Of a DNA stretch of 64,000 bases, positions 32,413-40,500 are shown one piece after another. The stretch spans positions 2,108,001 to 2,172,000 of the forward strand of contig OZ220727.1 of the NCBI GenBank assembly GCA_965116865.1. The letters run 5' to 3'. Position 1 is the first letter of the stretch. Each line of letters begins with the position of its first letter. The position numbers and the translations under genes were made by a program. The DNA comes from Aldehydirespirator sp965116865 (GTDB lineage: Bacteria > Actinomycetota > Acidimicrobiia > Acidimicrobiales > Aldehydirespiratoraceae). The notes under the pieces were generated by a model. That model saw only the letters and a program-made list of their open reading frames with translations, had not been told where the DNA came from and did not search any database.

Positions 32413-33945
32413 GTGAGTGCGCTGAACGGGCGTAGGCGCAACACGTCTACGTCCAGTTTCGGTGTGAGCCGCCGCGAGGCGCACGACGCTTCGGCGTTCT
32501 ACGAGCGGTTCCCGGCGCCGGAGATCTGCGACGACGACAAGATCGAGAGCCATGCGAGCACCGACCGTCTCTGGGTGGGCGACGCCCGAGACATGGACGC
32601 GCACGGCGACGTGGCGGACGACTCTGTTGCGCTCGTCGTGACCTCGCCGCCGTACTATGCGGGCAAGGAGTACGAGAAGGCTGTGGGGCAGGGCCATGTT
32701 CCCGCCAGCTACGTCGACTATCTGAAGATGCTGGAGGACGTCTTCAGGGAGTGCGTGCACAAACTGGAGCCGGGCGGGCGGATCGCGGTGAACGTCGCCA
32801 ATCTGGGGCGGCGCCCCTACCGCTCCCTGTCCGCGGACGTGATCGCGATACTGCAGGACCGGTTGCGGCTGCTGCTGCGCGGTGAGGTGGTCTGGCAGAA
32901 GGCCAGAGGCGCCACAGGCAGCTGCGCGTGGGGCAGCTTTCAACGGCCCGGCAATCCCGTGCTTCGAGACCTCACCGAGCGGGTGGTGATCGCGTCCAAG
33001 GGCCGCTTCGACCGGGCGCAGCCGGCCGCCGCACGCGCCGAGGAGGGCCGGCCGTCGGACGGCTCCGCCCATGTCGATGAGTTCATGGAGGCCACCATCG
33101 ACGTGTGGGAGATACCCCCGGCGTCAGCCACACACGTAGGACATCCTGCGCCGTTCCCGGTGGAGCTGCCCAAACGGCTGATCGAGCTCTACACCTACCG
33201 CGGCGACTTGGTGCTCGACCCCTTCATGGGGGCAGGCACGACCGCGGTCGCCGCCGTGCGCACCGACCGCCGCTACATAGGCTTCGACACCGACCGCTCG
33301 TACATCGACCTGGCCGAGCAGCGGATCGCCGGCGAGCGGCGACGTCTCACGGAGCGGTCCGATGAGCTGAGCTGGCCGGTGACGGTGCCCCCGTCAGCCA
33401 AGCGAAACAACGACCACCGTTTCTTCGAGGACCTGGCTGAATCAATGGTGCCGCCCAACGGCAGTTCTCCGCATTCCGGCGCCTCTGGCGACTCCGGTGG
33501 CATCGACGACTTTCAGGCGAGGGCCGGACGGGAGGGACGGAAGGCCCAGGTCATGGCCAAGGCGCTGCTGCTCCAGTGTGGCTTCAGCCGCATCGAGGAG
33601 AAGGTGAAGAAGCGCTGTGGCGTCGAAGTCAACTTTGAGGCTCTCGACGAAGGGGGCCGCAAGTGGTTCTTCGACGTGTCGGGGGCGTTCAGCGTCACGC
33701 AACGCCCCGGATTGCGCCGCACGGACACTCTCTGGAAGGCGCTCGGCAAGGCGGCTGTGCTGCATTCGGCCGAGCCGGACACCCCGCTTGTGCTGCTGAC
33801 CACCGATCGACCGGCACCGAACAGCGCCGGGCACCGCGCCCTCGATTCGCTCATCGGGCCCGACAAGCCGGTCCGAGCTGTGATCCGGATGCTCTCACCC
33901 GACGACCTCCAGAGACTGGCGGACTTCGCCCGAGACGATTCGTGA
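32413..33945 (+). CDS. DNA methyltransferase (SPPY type) with extra C-terminal domain
   Basis: A 510-residue product from GTG 32413. Catalytic motif IV TSPPYY lies near residue 77 and the AdoMet motif FMGAGTTAVAA near residue 272, the beta-class order of amino-methyltransferases (N6-adenine or N4-cytosine). Target recognition probably lies in residues ~100-240. After the methyltransferase (~residue 320) there is a variable linker and then an unexpected ~150-residue domain: GREGRKAQVMAKALLLQCGF, RCGVEVNFEALDEGGRKWFFDVSGAFS and TLWKALGKAAVLH. Its strand-turn with E, D and the helix suggests a restriction-endonuclease-like fold, but no full PD-(D/E)xK set is visible. It may be a recognition or inactive nuclease module. 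No separate endonuclease is adjacent. Confidence 0.85.
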   Translation: MSALNGRRRNTSTSSFGVSRREAHDASAFYERFPAPEICDDDKIESHASTDRLWVGDARDMDAHGDVADDSVALVVTSPPYYAGKEYEKAVGQGHVPASYVDYLKMLEDVFRECVHKLEPGGRIAVNVANLGRRPYRSLSADVIAILQDRLRLLLRGEVVWQKARGATGSCAWGSFQRPGNPVLRDLTERVVIASKGRFDRAQPAAARAEEGRPSDGSAHVDEFMEATIDVWEIPPASATHVGHPAPFPVELPKRLIELYTYRGDLVLDPFMGAGTTAVAAVRTDRRYIGFDTDRSYIDLAEQRIAGERRRLTERSDELSWPVTVPPSAKRNNDHRFFEDLAESMVPPNGSSPHSGASGDSGGIDDFQARAGREGRKAQVMAKALLLQCGFSRIEEKVKKRCGVEVNFEALDEGGRKWFFDVSGAFSVTQRPGLRRTDTLWKALGKAAVLHSAEPDTPLVLLTTDRPAPNSAGHRALDSLIGPDKPVRAVIRMLSPDDLQRLADFARDDS

Positions 33946-34013
33946 GCCGATGAGCGCTGCATCCATCGATCGGGAGCGCCGCCTGCAGCGGGGATCTCGA
34001 TGAGCTGGTAGCG

Positions 34014-34352
34014 GTGCGGCATCGTGGTCCGATCGACCCGGAACGCCCGCAGCATCACGATCGCGTCGACCGCGGCGCAGTATTCCTCGAAGCCCCCTCC
34101 CCCACTGTGCTGTTGGCCATGAAATTGCACGCAGCCCGCGCCCTGGACCTCCAAGACGCCGCTCGTCTGGCCCGCGACACCAACATCACCGACCCGGATC
34201 ATCTGCTCGCTCTGGTCGCGGACGCCTACGGAGCCGACGCCGTAACCGCCGAGACCGAAGACTTCGCTCACCATGCCCTGTCACTGGCCCAGTACGAGAC
34301 CCACAACCACCACCGCAGCCCACCCGATCACGAACTTGGCGCCGAACTCTGA
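34014..34352 (+). pseudogene. DUF6036-like nucleotidyltransferase, C-terminal piece
   Basis: From about 34080 the frame reads EAPSPTVLLAMKLHAARALDLQDAARLARDTNI...LVADAYGADAV. This parallels HLLAMKATAARPDDRQDVEALLQQCNYTS...VEAIAEATFP in the DUF6036 gene at 36546-37286. The N-terminal half with the GGTA and DID catalytic motif is missing, and there is no RBS. It is a second, decayed member of the same family 2.5 kb away. Confidence 0.6.
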
Positions 34353-34522
34353 CGGCAGGCGCATCCATCTCCGCGAACCCCGCAGCCTCACATCGAGGGC
34401 TCACACCATCGCGGACCCGCCAACCCCCTCCACCCAAGGACAACGTCCCCGGTCGTCACAGCTAGGCGTCGGGATCCTTCTGTGGGTTCTTCGCGACCGA
34501 GCCCACGAATTCGGGGACCGGT
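34353..34522. other. Short intergenic stretch
   Basis: No gene seen; convergent ends of the DUF6036-like piece and the phosphoesterase meet here. Confidence 0.4.
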
Positions 34523-35137
34523 TCAGGCGCGGGCCGGCGTATAGGTGGGGCAGGCGACGCGTGCGGGACCCGACTTGATGACCTCGCACAATGTGTCTTC
34601 GCTGACCGGGGCGAAGTCCCATGCGTCCACCCCGACGTTGATCTGTCGACCGTTCTGGCGCCACTTCTCGTGAATGTGGCCATGCAGCAGCCAGCTGCCG
34701 TCGTCTTTGGGGCGGTGCTGCATGAACTTGAGGTCATAGCCAGAATCCAGCGCATACGGGAAGTGGTTGACCTGCACCCGCTGGCCGGCCAGGGTCACAG
34801 GCTTGGGGCTGTCGACGATGCGCGCGATGCCGCCCAGATCGCAATAGGCGGTGACCTGGGTGGGGCCGTTCTTGCGGTGCCGCCAGCAAGTGTCGTGGTT
34901 GCCGGGCACCAGGATCTTGCGGCCCTTGAGGCGCCACACGTGCGCGGAGAGGTTGACGGTGAGTTGGCCCATCACCAGGTCCCCGAGCATCCACACTTCG
35001 TCGCCATCGTCGACGACGTCGTTCCAGCGGTCCACCATGGCGCGGTTCATGGCGTCCGCGTCGATGAACGGGCGCGCACAGTACTTGATGATGTTCGCGT
35101 GCCCGAAGTGGTGATCAGAGGTCCACCATCTACCCAT
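34523..35137 (-). CDS. Calcineurin-like metallophosphoesterase
   Basis: A ~204-residue phosphoesterase with all metal-binding motifs in order: WTSDHHFGH (D-x-H), WMLGDLVMG (GD), LVPGNHDTCW (GNHD), NHFPYAL and LLHGHIHEKW (GH-x-H). This is the short, phage/mobile-element style of the family that often acts on nucleic-acid-related phosphoesters or cyclic nucleotides. The ATG at 35137 is close behind GTGGAGG; an ATG at 35170 in the same frame is an alternative. It stands alone, convergent with the preceding fragment. Function in this island is not known. Confidence 0.9.
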   Translation of the reverse strand: MGRWWTSDHHFGHANIIKYCARPFIDADAMNRAMVDRWNDVVDDGDEVWMLGDLVMGQLTVNLSAHVWRLKGRKILVPGNHDTCWRHRKNGPTQVTAYCDLGGIARIVDSPKPVTLAGQRVQVNHFPYALDSGYDLKFMQHRPKDDGSWLLHGHIHEKWRQNGRQINVGVDAWDFAPVSEDTLCEVIKSGPARVACPTYTPARA

Positions 35138-35318
35138 GGCCTCCACGCTAGCGACATGCCGCAACCTCACAGCTTGACGGCCGCAACCGGCGGGTCGATT
35201 GCGCTGGCGCGGTGGACATCGAGGAGCTGATGGAGGCGGCCGGCCACGCCGACGGCCGCGCGGCCCCAGCTTGGAGCTGTGATCGGTTGGGGGTTAGTTC
35301 TCGTCCTTATAGTGGGGG

Positions 35319-35630
35319 ATGGAACGCAGGCCGTTGCTGATGAGGCCCGTGTCGATCCCAGACGACATCGAGGACCGGTCGTCGCCAAAGGCCAGCGGCC
35401 GGGTGACCCTGCCGCGCCATATCGCTTGGAGCTTCCCCTACAGCTACGACCTCGACAACCGCAAGCCGCTGCGGTCCTGCTATGCGCGGGTGATGACTGA
35501 GGGCCTCGACGACGTGCGCTTCTACATCGACCTCGACGTGCTCTTGGACATCTGGGACGAGATGTGGCTGTCGCCACACGTCCGCGAGGCCTGGACCGTC
35601 TGGCTGCGCGGCCGCGGCCTCATCGACTAG
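35319..35630 (+). CDS. Small protein of unknown function
   Basis: The ATG at 35319 (or ATG at 35340) gives a ~100-residue product: HIAWSFPYSYDLDNRKPLRSCYARVMTEGLDDVRFYIDLDVLLDIWDEMWLSPHVREAWTVWLRGRGLID. It is compact and Trp-rich, with an alternating strand/helix look and codon use like the neighbours, so it is probably translated. I do not recognise a domain. It precedes the nucleotidyltransferase trio at 35703-37286 on the same strand. Confidence 0.55.
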   Translation: MERRPLLMRPVSIPDDIEDRSSPKASGRVTLPRHIAWSFPYSYDLDNRKPLRSCYARVMTEGLDDVRFYIDLDVLLDIWDEMWLSPHVREAWTVWLRGRGLID

Positions 35631-35702
35631 CCCGGCCCCGCCCGCCGCCGGCATCGGCGGATGGCGCCACACCAAGGGCGGGATCGTCGCTACATTGAAG
35701 CC

Positions 35703-36131
35703 ATGAGCCGCCGCGAACGTGTCCTTGGTGAGCACCGCGAGGCGATCCGCGCCGCCGCGGCCGCAAACAAGGCCGACTCGATAGCACTGGTCTGTTCAGT
35801 GGCGCGTGGCGACGACACCGATGACAGCGACTACGACTTCTTGGTCACCTTCAACGAAGACGCTTCCCTGTTCGATCAGGCGGGACTAAGAGCGTCCGCG
35901 AATAGGTGAGAGCCGATCGTGTCGCAGCGGTGTCATTCCCGCTCTTGTTCGCTGCGCTCACGGGCCGCTCGGGCCACGGCCTCGCCCGTATGATCCGGAC
36001 TGGTCCGCCTATTCGCTCGGCCTCTAAGGCTCGACCTCAAAGAACTGCTGGGCTGCCACGTCGACGTGATCTCAGTCGGCGGCCTCAAAGAGAAGCACAG
36101 CGGCATCCTCGACGACGCTACTTCGCTGTGA
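35703..36131 (+). pseudogene. MNT-type nucleotidyltransferase, interrupted by a 138-bp MITE
   Basis: The ATG at 35703 starts MSRRERVLGEHREAIRAAAA. LVCSVARGDDTDDSDYDFLVTF carries the minimal nucleotidyltransferase signature (S-x-A-R-G...SD-x-D). After ...LFDQAGL the sequence enters the element at 35891-36028, which contributes stops. The gene then resumes in the same frame with RLDLKELLGCHVDVISVGGLKEKHSGILDDATSL*. Without the element it would encode ~96 residues, the size of MntA antitoxins. Its TGA overlaps the GTG start of the next gene by four bases, so the three genes were a translationally coupled operon. Confidence 0.88.
35891..36028. mobile_element. MITE-like dispersed repeat, copy 3, with CTAAG duplication
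   Basis: The 133-bp element plus one copy of CTAAG (35886-35890 and 36024-36028) is inserted between two codons of the MNT gene. Its ends are inverted repeats sharing GCGAATAGG: AGCGTCCGCGAATAGGTG on the left and AGGCCGAGCGAATAGGCG (reverse complement) on the right. It has no coding capacity. This is the best-defined copy of the family at 6.6 and 13.2 kb. Confidence 0.85.
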
Positions 36132-36538
36132 GCACCCGCCCAGTCGATGATCCCTGCATAACGGAGAACCGGCTGGCCTGCTACGTGCCCGCGCTACGTG
36201 GCTATGACGACATGTTCCGTCGGCGGGTCGTGCTGCACGGTTTCGGCACGGTCTGGCGCGACACCAACAACGCAGAGAGGGCCGTGCTCGCCGCGGAAGA
36301 GCCCGAGCGCTTCGATGAGCGCTGGGACGCGTTCCTAGCCGCCTACATCGAGCATTTCTGCGCCTGCGACGGCCTCGAGGCACCGGGATGGACCCGAGCG
36401 CCGCAGCGGTATCTGCAGCAGATGTGGTGGTCTGCGGACTACTGCGACTTCGAGCGCGGCCGTGTCGTCGTCACCACCCCGCCTGCGTTCTATGCCCACG
36501 GCGTCTGGATTGCCGGCAGCGACCTGCTGGTCGTGTGA
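36128..36538 (+). CDS. Protein of unknown function in the nucleotidyltransferase operon
   Basis: GTG at 36128 overlaps the stop of the MNT gene (GTGA). The 136-residue product is Trp/Tyr/Arg-rich: ITENRLACYVPALRGYDDMF, HGFGTVWRDTNNAERAVLAAEEPERFDERWDAFLAAYIEHFCA, RYLQQMWWSADYC. No membrane segment and no known motif is visible. A chance R-x4-H (RRVVLH) is not in a HEPN-like context. The DUF6036 gene follows 7 bp downstream. Because MNT genes usually pair with a toxin, this protein is the natural toxin candidate, but that is inference from position only. Confidence 0.7.
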   Translation: MSTRPVDDPCITENRLACYVPALRGYDDMFRRRVVLHGFGTVWRDTNNAERAVLAAEEPERFDERWDAFLAAYIEHFCACDGLEAPGWTRAPQRYLQQMWWSADYCDFERGRVVVTTPPAFYAHGVWIAGSDLLVV

Positions 36539-36545
36539 GCCTGCG

Positions 36546-37286
36546 ATGCCGACACCCGAACTGAGCCGCGACGACCTCCTCGACGCTCTGCGCGAACTCG
36601 CCGCCAGAATGCGTCGCGGTATGACTGCACCGCGAATGTGATCCGGCGGCCGCGACGACCTCCTCGACGCTCTGCGCGAACTCGCCGCCAGAATGCGTCG
36701 CGGTATGACTGCACCGCGAATGTGATCCGGCGGCCGCGACGACCTCCTCGACGCTCTGCGCGAACTCGCCGCCAGAATGCAGCTGCGAGGCCAGCACGGC
36801 CGTATCTATGTGGTCGGCGGCACTGCGATGATGCTCGCCCACTCCGTGGATAGAGCCACCCAGGACATAGACGCCGCGTTCGAAGAGGGCTACTCCGCGA
36901 TCATCGACGCGGCCCGCGATGTCGCGGAGCGGCGGGGATGGCCACGCAGCTGGCTCAACGAAGGGGCCACCGTCTACATGCCCCGCCGCGACCAGCGCCA
37001 CGGCAGCATCATCTTCGACCATCCCGCGCTCACTGTCGTTGCTGCCACCGCGGAGCACCTGTTGGCCATGAAAGCCACAGCCGCCCGCCCTGATGATCGC
37101 CAAGACGTCGAGGCCCTACTGCAGCAGTGCAACTACACCAGCCTCGCCCAGGTCGAGGCCATTGCAGAAGCCACCTTCCCCGACGAACCCCTCGGGCCGC
37201 GCCAACAGCAGTGGATCACCGCCATCATCGACGACCTGCACACCACAAGGCAAGACCCAGGCGACGACATCGACTTGAGCATCTAG
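36546..37286 (+). CDS. DUF6036-type nucleotidyltransferase with tandem 5' insertion
   Basis: Conserved nucleotidyltransferase-fold motifs are GRIYVVGGTAMMLAHSVDRATQDIDAAFE (GG-A...D-x-D), then LAMKATAARPDDRQDVEALL as the helical tail. The ATG at 36546 starts MPTPELSRDDLLDALRELAARM; after that codon 168 bp of a twice-repeated 84-bp unit intervene before MQLRGQHGRIYVVGG. Each 84-bp unit (28 codons, frame preserved) has an in-frame TGA. The N-terminal ~24 residues are thus separated from the body, and translation probably restarts at ATG 36777. Such genes sit in toxin-antitoxin-like or defence pairs. It follows the 36128 gene by 7 bp. Confidence 0.8.
36567..36780. repeat. 84-bp repeats (2.5 copies) inside the DUF6036 gene
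   Basis: ACGACCTCCTCGACGCTCTG starts at 36571, 36655 and 36739. A 46-bp copied gene segment alternates with a 38-bp linker. The linker carries TCGCGGT (36614) and ACCGCGA (36629), a perfect 7-bp stem with an 8-base loop. Confidence 0.95.
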
Positions 37287-37440
37287 TGTCCCGAGTGGGG
37301 AATGCGTTGTAGATATGCTGCCGTGGTCTCGAAGATCTCGTCGGCGGTTTTGCGCCACACGAACGGGCGGGGGTTTTGCTTCCAGTCGTCGACCCAGGAA
37401 AGGTAGTCGCCGATGATCTGCACGTTGACCGGCGACCCTC
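37284..37440 (-). mobile_element. IS630-family 3'-end relic
   Basis: TAGTGTCCCGAGTGGGGAAT equals the terminus of the intact IS630. The reverse frame reads WVDDWKQNPRPFVWRKTADEIFETTAAYLQRIPHSGH*, which is the transposase tail. About 155 bp remain. It directly abuts the stop of the DUF6036 gene. Confidence 0.8.
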
Positions 37441-37523
37441 TGGTGTAAGGCTTTAGGGTTGAGCCTCGGTCGAGGCCAGCGACTTCGAGGAAGCGACGGG
37501 GCAGACCCCGCTAGTGTCGCTGG

Positions 37524-37704
37524 ATGCTGCACGGCGGAGAAGTGGTAATCGTGTCGGGCCCGCCGGGCTCGGGAAAGACGACCGTCAGCGTCGCTCTCGC
37601 TTCGGGCTGTGAGCGAGATGTCCACTTGGAGTCGGACTGGTTCTTCAGGTCCATCCGGTCCGGGTTCGTTGCGCCATGGCTGCCGGACGCGCACAGCCAG
37701 TATG
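37524..37704 (+). pseudogene. P-loop kinase-like protein, N-terminal piece
   Basis: ATG 37524 starts MLHGGEVVIVSGPPGSGKTT, a clear Walker A motif, followed by VSVALASGCERDVHLESDWFFRSIRSGFVAPWLPDAHSQ. This is the opening of small AAA/uridine-kinase-like or Zeta-toxin-like NTPases. After about 60 residues the frame runs into the antisense of the DUF1697 gene, so the rest is lost at a junction near 37704. Confidence 0.7.
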
Positions 37705-38161
37705 AGTACGACAGCCGCATCGCCTTGACCCCCTCCGGTGTCCATACGTAGACCTCCGAGCCTTCGACATGAACGACCTCCGGCTCATGGCTGGCTTCGC
37801 GGAGAGAGCGAACTGCCTCCACGTCCGGCTCCTGCGACAGGAAGTTGACCAGATAGCGCGACCCGTCGTCGGCTACATCACCAAGAGGATCGCGCTCAAG
37901 CACGGCCTCCACCTGCTCAGCCGTGCGAGCCAGACAACGTACGTTGACACCGAACTCCTCTGCGAGCAGCTGCTCCATCGAGGAGGCCAATGCGGGGGCG
38001 TCGGCACAGTCGCTGGTGGTGATGACGTTGCCGCTCTGGAGGATCGTCACCGGATCAGAGTGACCAGCCTCGGTGAGCTTCGAGCGCAGCTCAGCCATCG
38101 GCACCCGGTTACGAGTGCCGACGTTGATCCCCCGTGGCATCACGAGGTATCGGCCGCTCAT
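37700..38161 (-). CDS. DUF1697 protein, C-terminally truncated
   Basis: ATG 38161 starts MSGRYLVMPRGINVGTRNRVPMAELRSKLTEAG, the typical start of DUF1697 (R-INVGG-N...MA-L...G). QSGNVITTS and DVRCLARTAEQVEAVLERDPLG-type segments follow, with VYVWTPEGVKAMRLSYSY near the end. The usual tail (T-RNWNTV-KL) is missing; instead the frame enters the inverted P-loop fragment near 37704. The start overlaps the stop of the upstream DUF3224 gene (ATGA), so the two form an operon. Function of the family is unknown; this copy may be impaired. Confidence 0.75.
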
Positions 38162-38550
38162 GGCAGTTCGTAGTCAAGAACGTACGAGTGCACCCCGTCG
38201 CTGTGGTCGATCTCAAGGGTGCCCGAGATCCCCGTCAGCTCACCGGTGCCGGAGTCGGGAACGATCCTCACGACGAGCTCGGCTTCGCCTTTGGCCATGA
38301 TCCCGCTGTGCTGAAGGACCAAGGAACCGGACCTTCCTTCGACCGACCCGCTGAAGTGCTCGATGGCGACGTAGCCAGCCGATCCGGGGGTGCCGGTGTA
38401 GACGGCCACCATCTGGGCCTCGGAGGTACCGACCATGTCGCCGGAGAACTCCTTGCGCACGATGTTGCGGCTGAGCTTGTTGCCGTCCCGCTCCAGGAAC
38501 GGAGGCTCCGCCTCAGTACTCACACGAAGGGCTCCACGAGCAATAGCCAT
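38158..38550 (-). CDS. DUF3224-family protein
   Basis: ATG 38550 follows GGAGACTC. The 130-residue product matches the beta-barrel DUF3224 pattern: FSGDMVGTSEAQMVAVYTGTPGSAGYVAIEHFSGSVEGRSGSLVLQHSG, then GTGELTGISGTLEI and VLDYELP at the end. Members are small, soluble and of unknown role, with an avidin/allene-oxide-cyclase-like barrel proposed. It overlaps the downstream DUF1697 gene by four bases. Confidence 0.85.
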   Translation of the reverse strand: MAIARGALRVSTEAEPPFLERDGNKLSRNIVRKEFSGDMVGTSEAQMVAVYTGTPGSAGYVAIEHFSGSVEGRSGSLVLQHSGIMAKGEAELVVRIVPDSGTGELTGISGTLEIDHSDGVHSYVLDYELP

Positions 38551-38803
38551 GAGAGTCTCCTGGGGTCTCGTCAAGGGCGGTGGCCCCGCACTCAACCGTC
38601 GGATCAACGGTTGCTCGCAGGGGGCTGAGCGGCAGGCTATGCCCGGTCCGGCAGGACTGCTGATCAGCACCGCCTGCACCCTCCAACTCCGAGGCTCTGA
38701 ACAGGCACTGGAGGGCAATCCTTCGGACACACACCCCACGACAGCTCAGGTCAAACCGAAGTAGTGGACACCCTGCCGTCATACGCTTGGGCGCAGCGAG
38801 GCC
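38551..38803. other. Intergenic stretch
   Basis: No gene is recognised between the DUF3224 start and the 72-bp repeat pair. Confidence 0.4.
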
Positions 38804-38911
38804 GTCCCGCGCGTGATTCGAGCGTCTAGCAGGCAGCGGATGCGAGCCGACCCGAAACGCGCACTGCTGGTAATGGTCCCGCGCGTGATTCGAGCGTCTA
38901 GCAGGCAGCGG
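38804..38911. repeat. Two-copy duplication with linker, 72-bp spacing
   Basis: GTCCCGCGCGTGATTCGAGC and the next ~16 bases occur at 38804 and 38876. The 36-bp linker is unrelated. The second copy ends at the GTG that begins the hydrolase fragment at 38911, so the copied segment is its upstream region. Confidence 0.92.
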
Positions 38912-39160
38912 TGCAGCTAGAAGGACCATCGTCGGCCGGCCTGATGTACTCCGACACCGGCGGCGACGGACCAGCGGTCGTGCTGCTGCACGGGGTGCTG
39001 ATGGGCGGCAGCCTGTGGGACGGTGTCGTCAACAGGCTGCGCGACCGCTACCGATGCATCGTCCCCGAGCTGCCGTTCGGCGCCCACCGCACCCCGATGC
39101 CCGACGGCACCGACCTGGCGCTGGGATCCCTCGCCCGCATGATCTCGGACTTCCTCGCGT
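38911..39160 (+). pseudogene. Alpha/beta-hydrolase, N-terminal piece
   Basis: From GTG 38911 the frame reads LMYSDTGGDGPAVVLLHGVLMGGSLWDGVVNRLRDRYRCIVPELPFGAHRTPMP. The HG-loop (LLHGVLMGGSLWD, oxyanion hole) and the following ELPFGAHRTP are typical of the haloalkane-dehalogenase/epoxide-hydrolase branch. At about 39160 the ISL3-like element begins in the opposite direction, before the nucleophile elbow, so no active enzyme is made. Confidence 0.8.
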
Positions 39161-40396
39161 CGCGGACCTCGCCGTGGGGGTCTCCTGCGTCGAGCAGGCC
39201 CCGCAGCCGGACGCGGCCTGAGTCGGTGGTCTTCTCGGACGCGGACACCAGCAGCTTGCGGGCCCGATACAGGGGGTCGTGCTTGCGGCCGCGGTGCCCG
39301 AGGGTCTGCTGGTGCACTCTGCGGCGGACCTCGTCGACGGCGTCGTTGCCCGACCGCGCGACGTGGAACGGGTCCGCCGCCTGGCTGGCGTGGGGCACTG
39401 CTGCGCCGAACGCGGCCCGGTAGGGGCCTGAGAGGTCCAGCACCGCCCAGCGGATGCCGGCCAGCGGCGGGGCCGCGCGAGCAGCCACCGTGTGGGCGCC
39501 TGGGCGGCGCGGCCTGGGACTATGCCCAGAAGCCGGCCCCGCCCGACGTCGACGATGCCGGCGGCCCAGGCCTTGGCCCGGAACCGGCCGCGGCGCCGCA
39601 TCAGGTGCTCGTCGAGGCCGAGCGCGGCCACATCGCAGACGCGGTCAGTGTCGGCTTCGAGCAGCGCAGAGACCCAACGGCGCACCGACTCGTCCACCGG
39701 GCGCCAACCGCGCCCGAACTCGTCGGCGATGCCGCTGTGGGGCCGGCCCCGCCCGGACTGGCGCGTCGCCCAGCGCCCCGCCCGGGTCGTCAGCCACTCG
39801 CGCCCGGGCGCGATCTCGGGGTCCTGCCCGGTCACGGTCCCCGCCGCGCAGTCGGGGTCCCAGCAGCGCCAGCGGCGCTCGTGCCACACCAGCCGAACAG
39901 CCCGGCCGAACACCGCCAGGTCCACCACCTCCACCACCCGCTCGCCGCCAGACCACAACGCTCCGCCACAACCCACACAGCCCGGCCGCGGCACCCGGCC
40001 GCGGACATGCACCCGCAGCGGCGCGCCCACCGCCCGCTCGCCGCCAGACCACAACGCTCCGCCACAACCCACACAGCCCGGCCGCGGCACCCGGCCGCGG
40101 ACATGCACCCGCAGCGACGCGCCCACCACCCGCTCGCCATCAGACCACAACGCTCCGCCACAACCCACACAGCCCGGCCGCGGCACCCGGCCGCGGACAT
40201 GCACCCGCAGCGGCGCGCCCACCGCCCGCTCGCCGCCAGACCACAACGCTCCGCCACAACCCACACAGCCCGGCCGCGGCACCCGGCCGCGGACATGCAC
40301 CCGCAGCGGCGCGCCCGCCTCGTCGTCGACGCCGAGCACCTCGACATCGCCCAGCCCCACCAACAGCTCACACACGCGCGTAGGGTCGCACCCCAC
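39160..40396 (-). pseudogene. ISL3-type transposase with fourfold zinc-ribbon repeat
   Basis: Start 40396 gives MGCDPTRVCELLVGLGDVEV. The N-terminal metal-binding segment GAPLRVHVRGRVPRPGCVGC, with GGALWSGGER after it, is present four times in a row (96-bp units, in frame). The homologous transposase at 20.1 kb has only one. The rest follows normally (RWRCWDPDCAAG, RGRPHSGIADEFGRGWRPV, ALGLDEHLMRRRGRFRAKAW). A frameshift occurs at about 39475 (then LAGIRWAVLDLSGPYRAAFG...FHVARSGNDAVDEVRRRVHQ). The 3' end is lost at 39160. Confidence 0.88.
39925..40312. repeat. 96-bp in-frame tandem repeat, four copies
   Basis: ACATGCACCCGCAGC occurs at 40005, 40101, 40197 and 40293. Each unit encodes one CxxC-containing zinc-ribbon half (32 residues). 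Differences between units are few, so the expansion is recent. Confidence 0.95.
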
Positions 40397-40500
40397 AGGG
40401 ATCCTCCAGATCCCGGCTGTTCAGAAGCGCCGATTCTGGAGGATCCCTCGCGTCCAGACGGGGACCCTCACCCTGCCGACTCCGACCTCAAACGCAAAGC

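Larger units (their letters stand above)
39160..40500 (-). mobile_element. ISL3-family element (third type), left end truncated
   Basis: The right terminus near 40480-40500 reads ACCTCAAACGCAAAGCGC, equivalent to the inverted end of the 19.8-kb element. The region encodes a diverged transposase of the same lineage. The other end is cut within the transposase gene where the hydrolase fragment meets it. The element separates the hydrolase from a helicase fragment, with no visible target duplication. Confidence 0.8.

Noticed and set aside
34523..35137. A prophage because of the phage-style phosphoesterase
   Set aside because: No capsid, tail, terminase, integrase or lysis genes were found.
36128..36538. 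The middle protein of the MNT operon as a HEPN toxin
   Set aside because: Only a chance R-x4-H string is present; size and context of the motif do not fit a HEPN fold.
36600..36760. The TGA codons in the 84-bp repeats as selenocysteine codons
   Set aside because: No hairpin with a GGTCT-like loop lies at the right distance after them and they are in duplicated non-native DNA.
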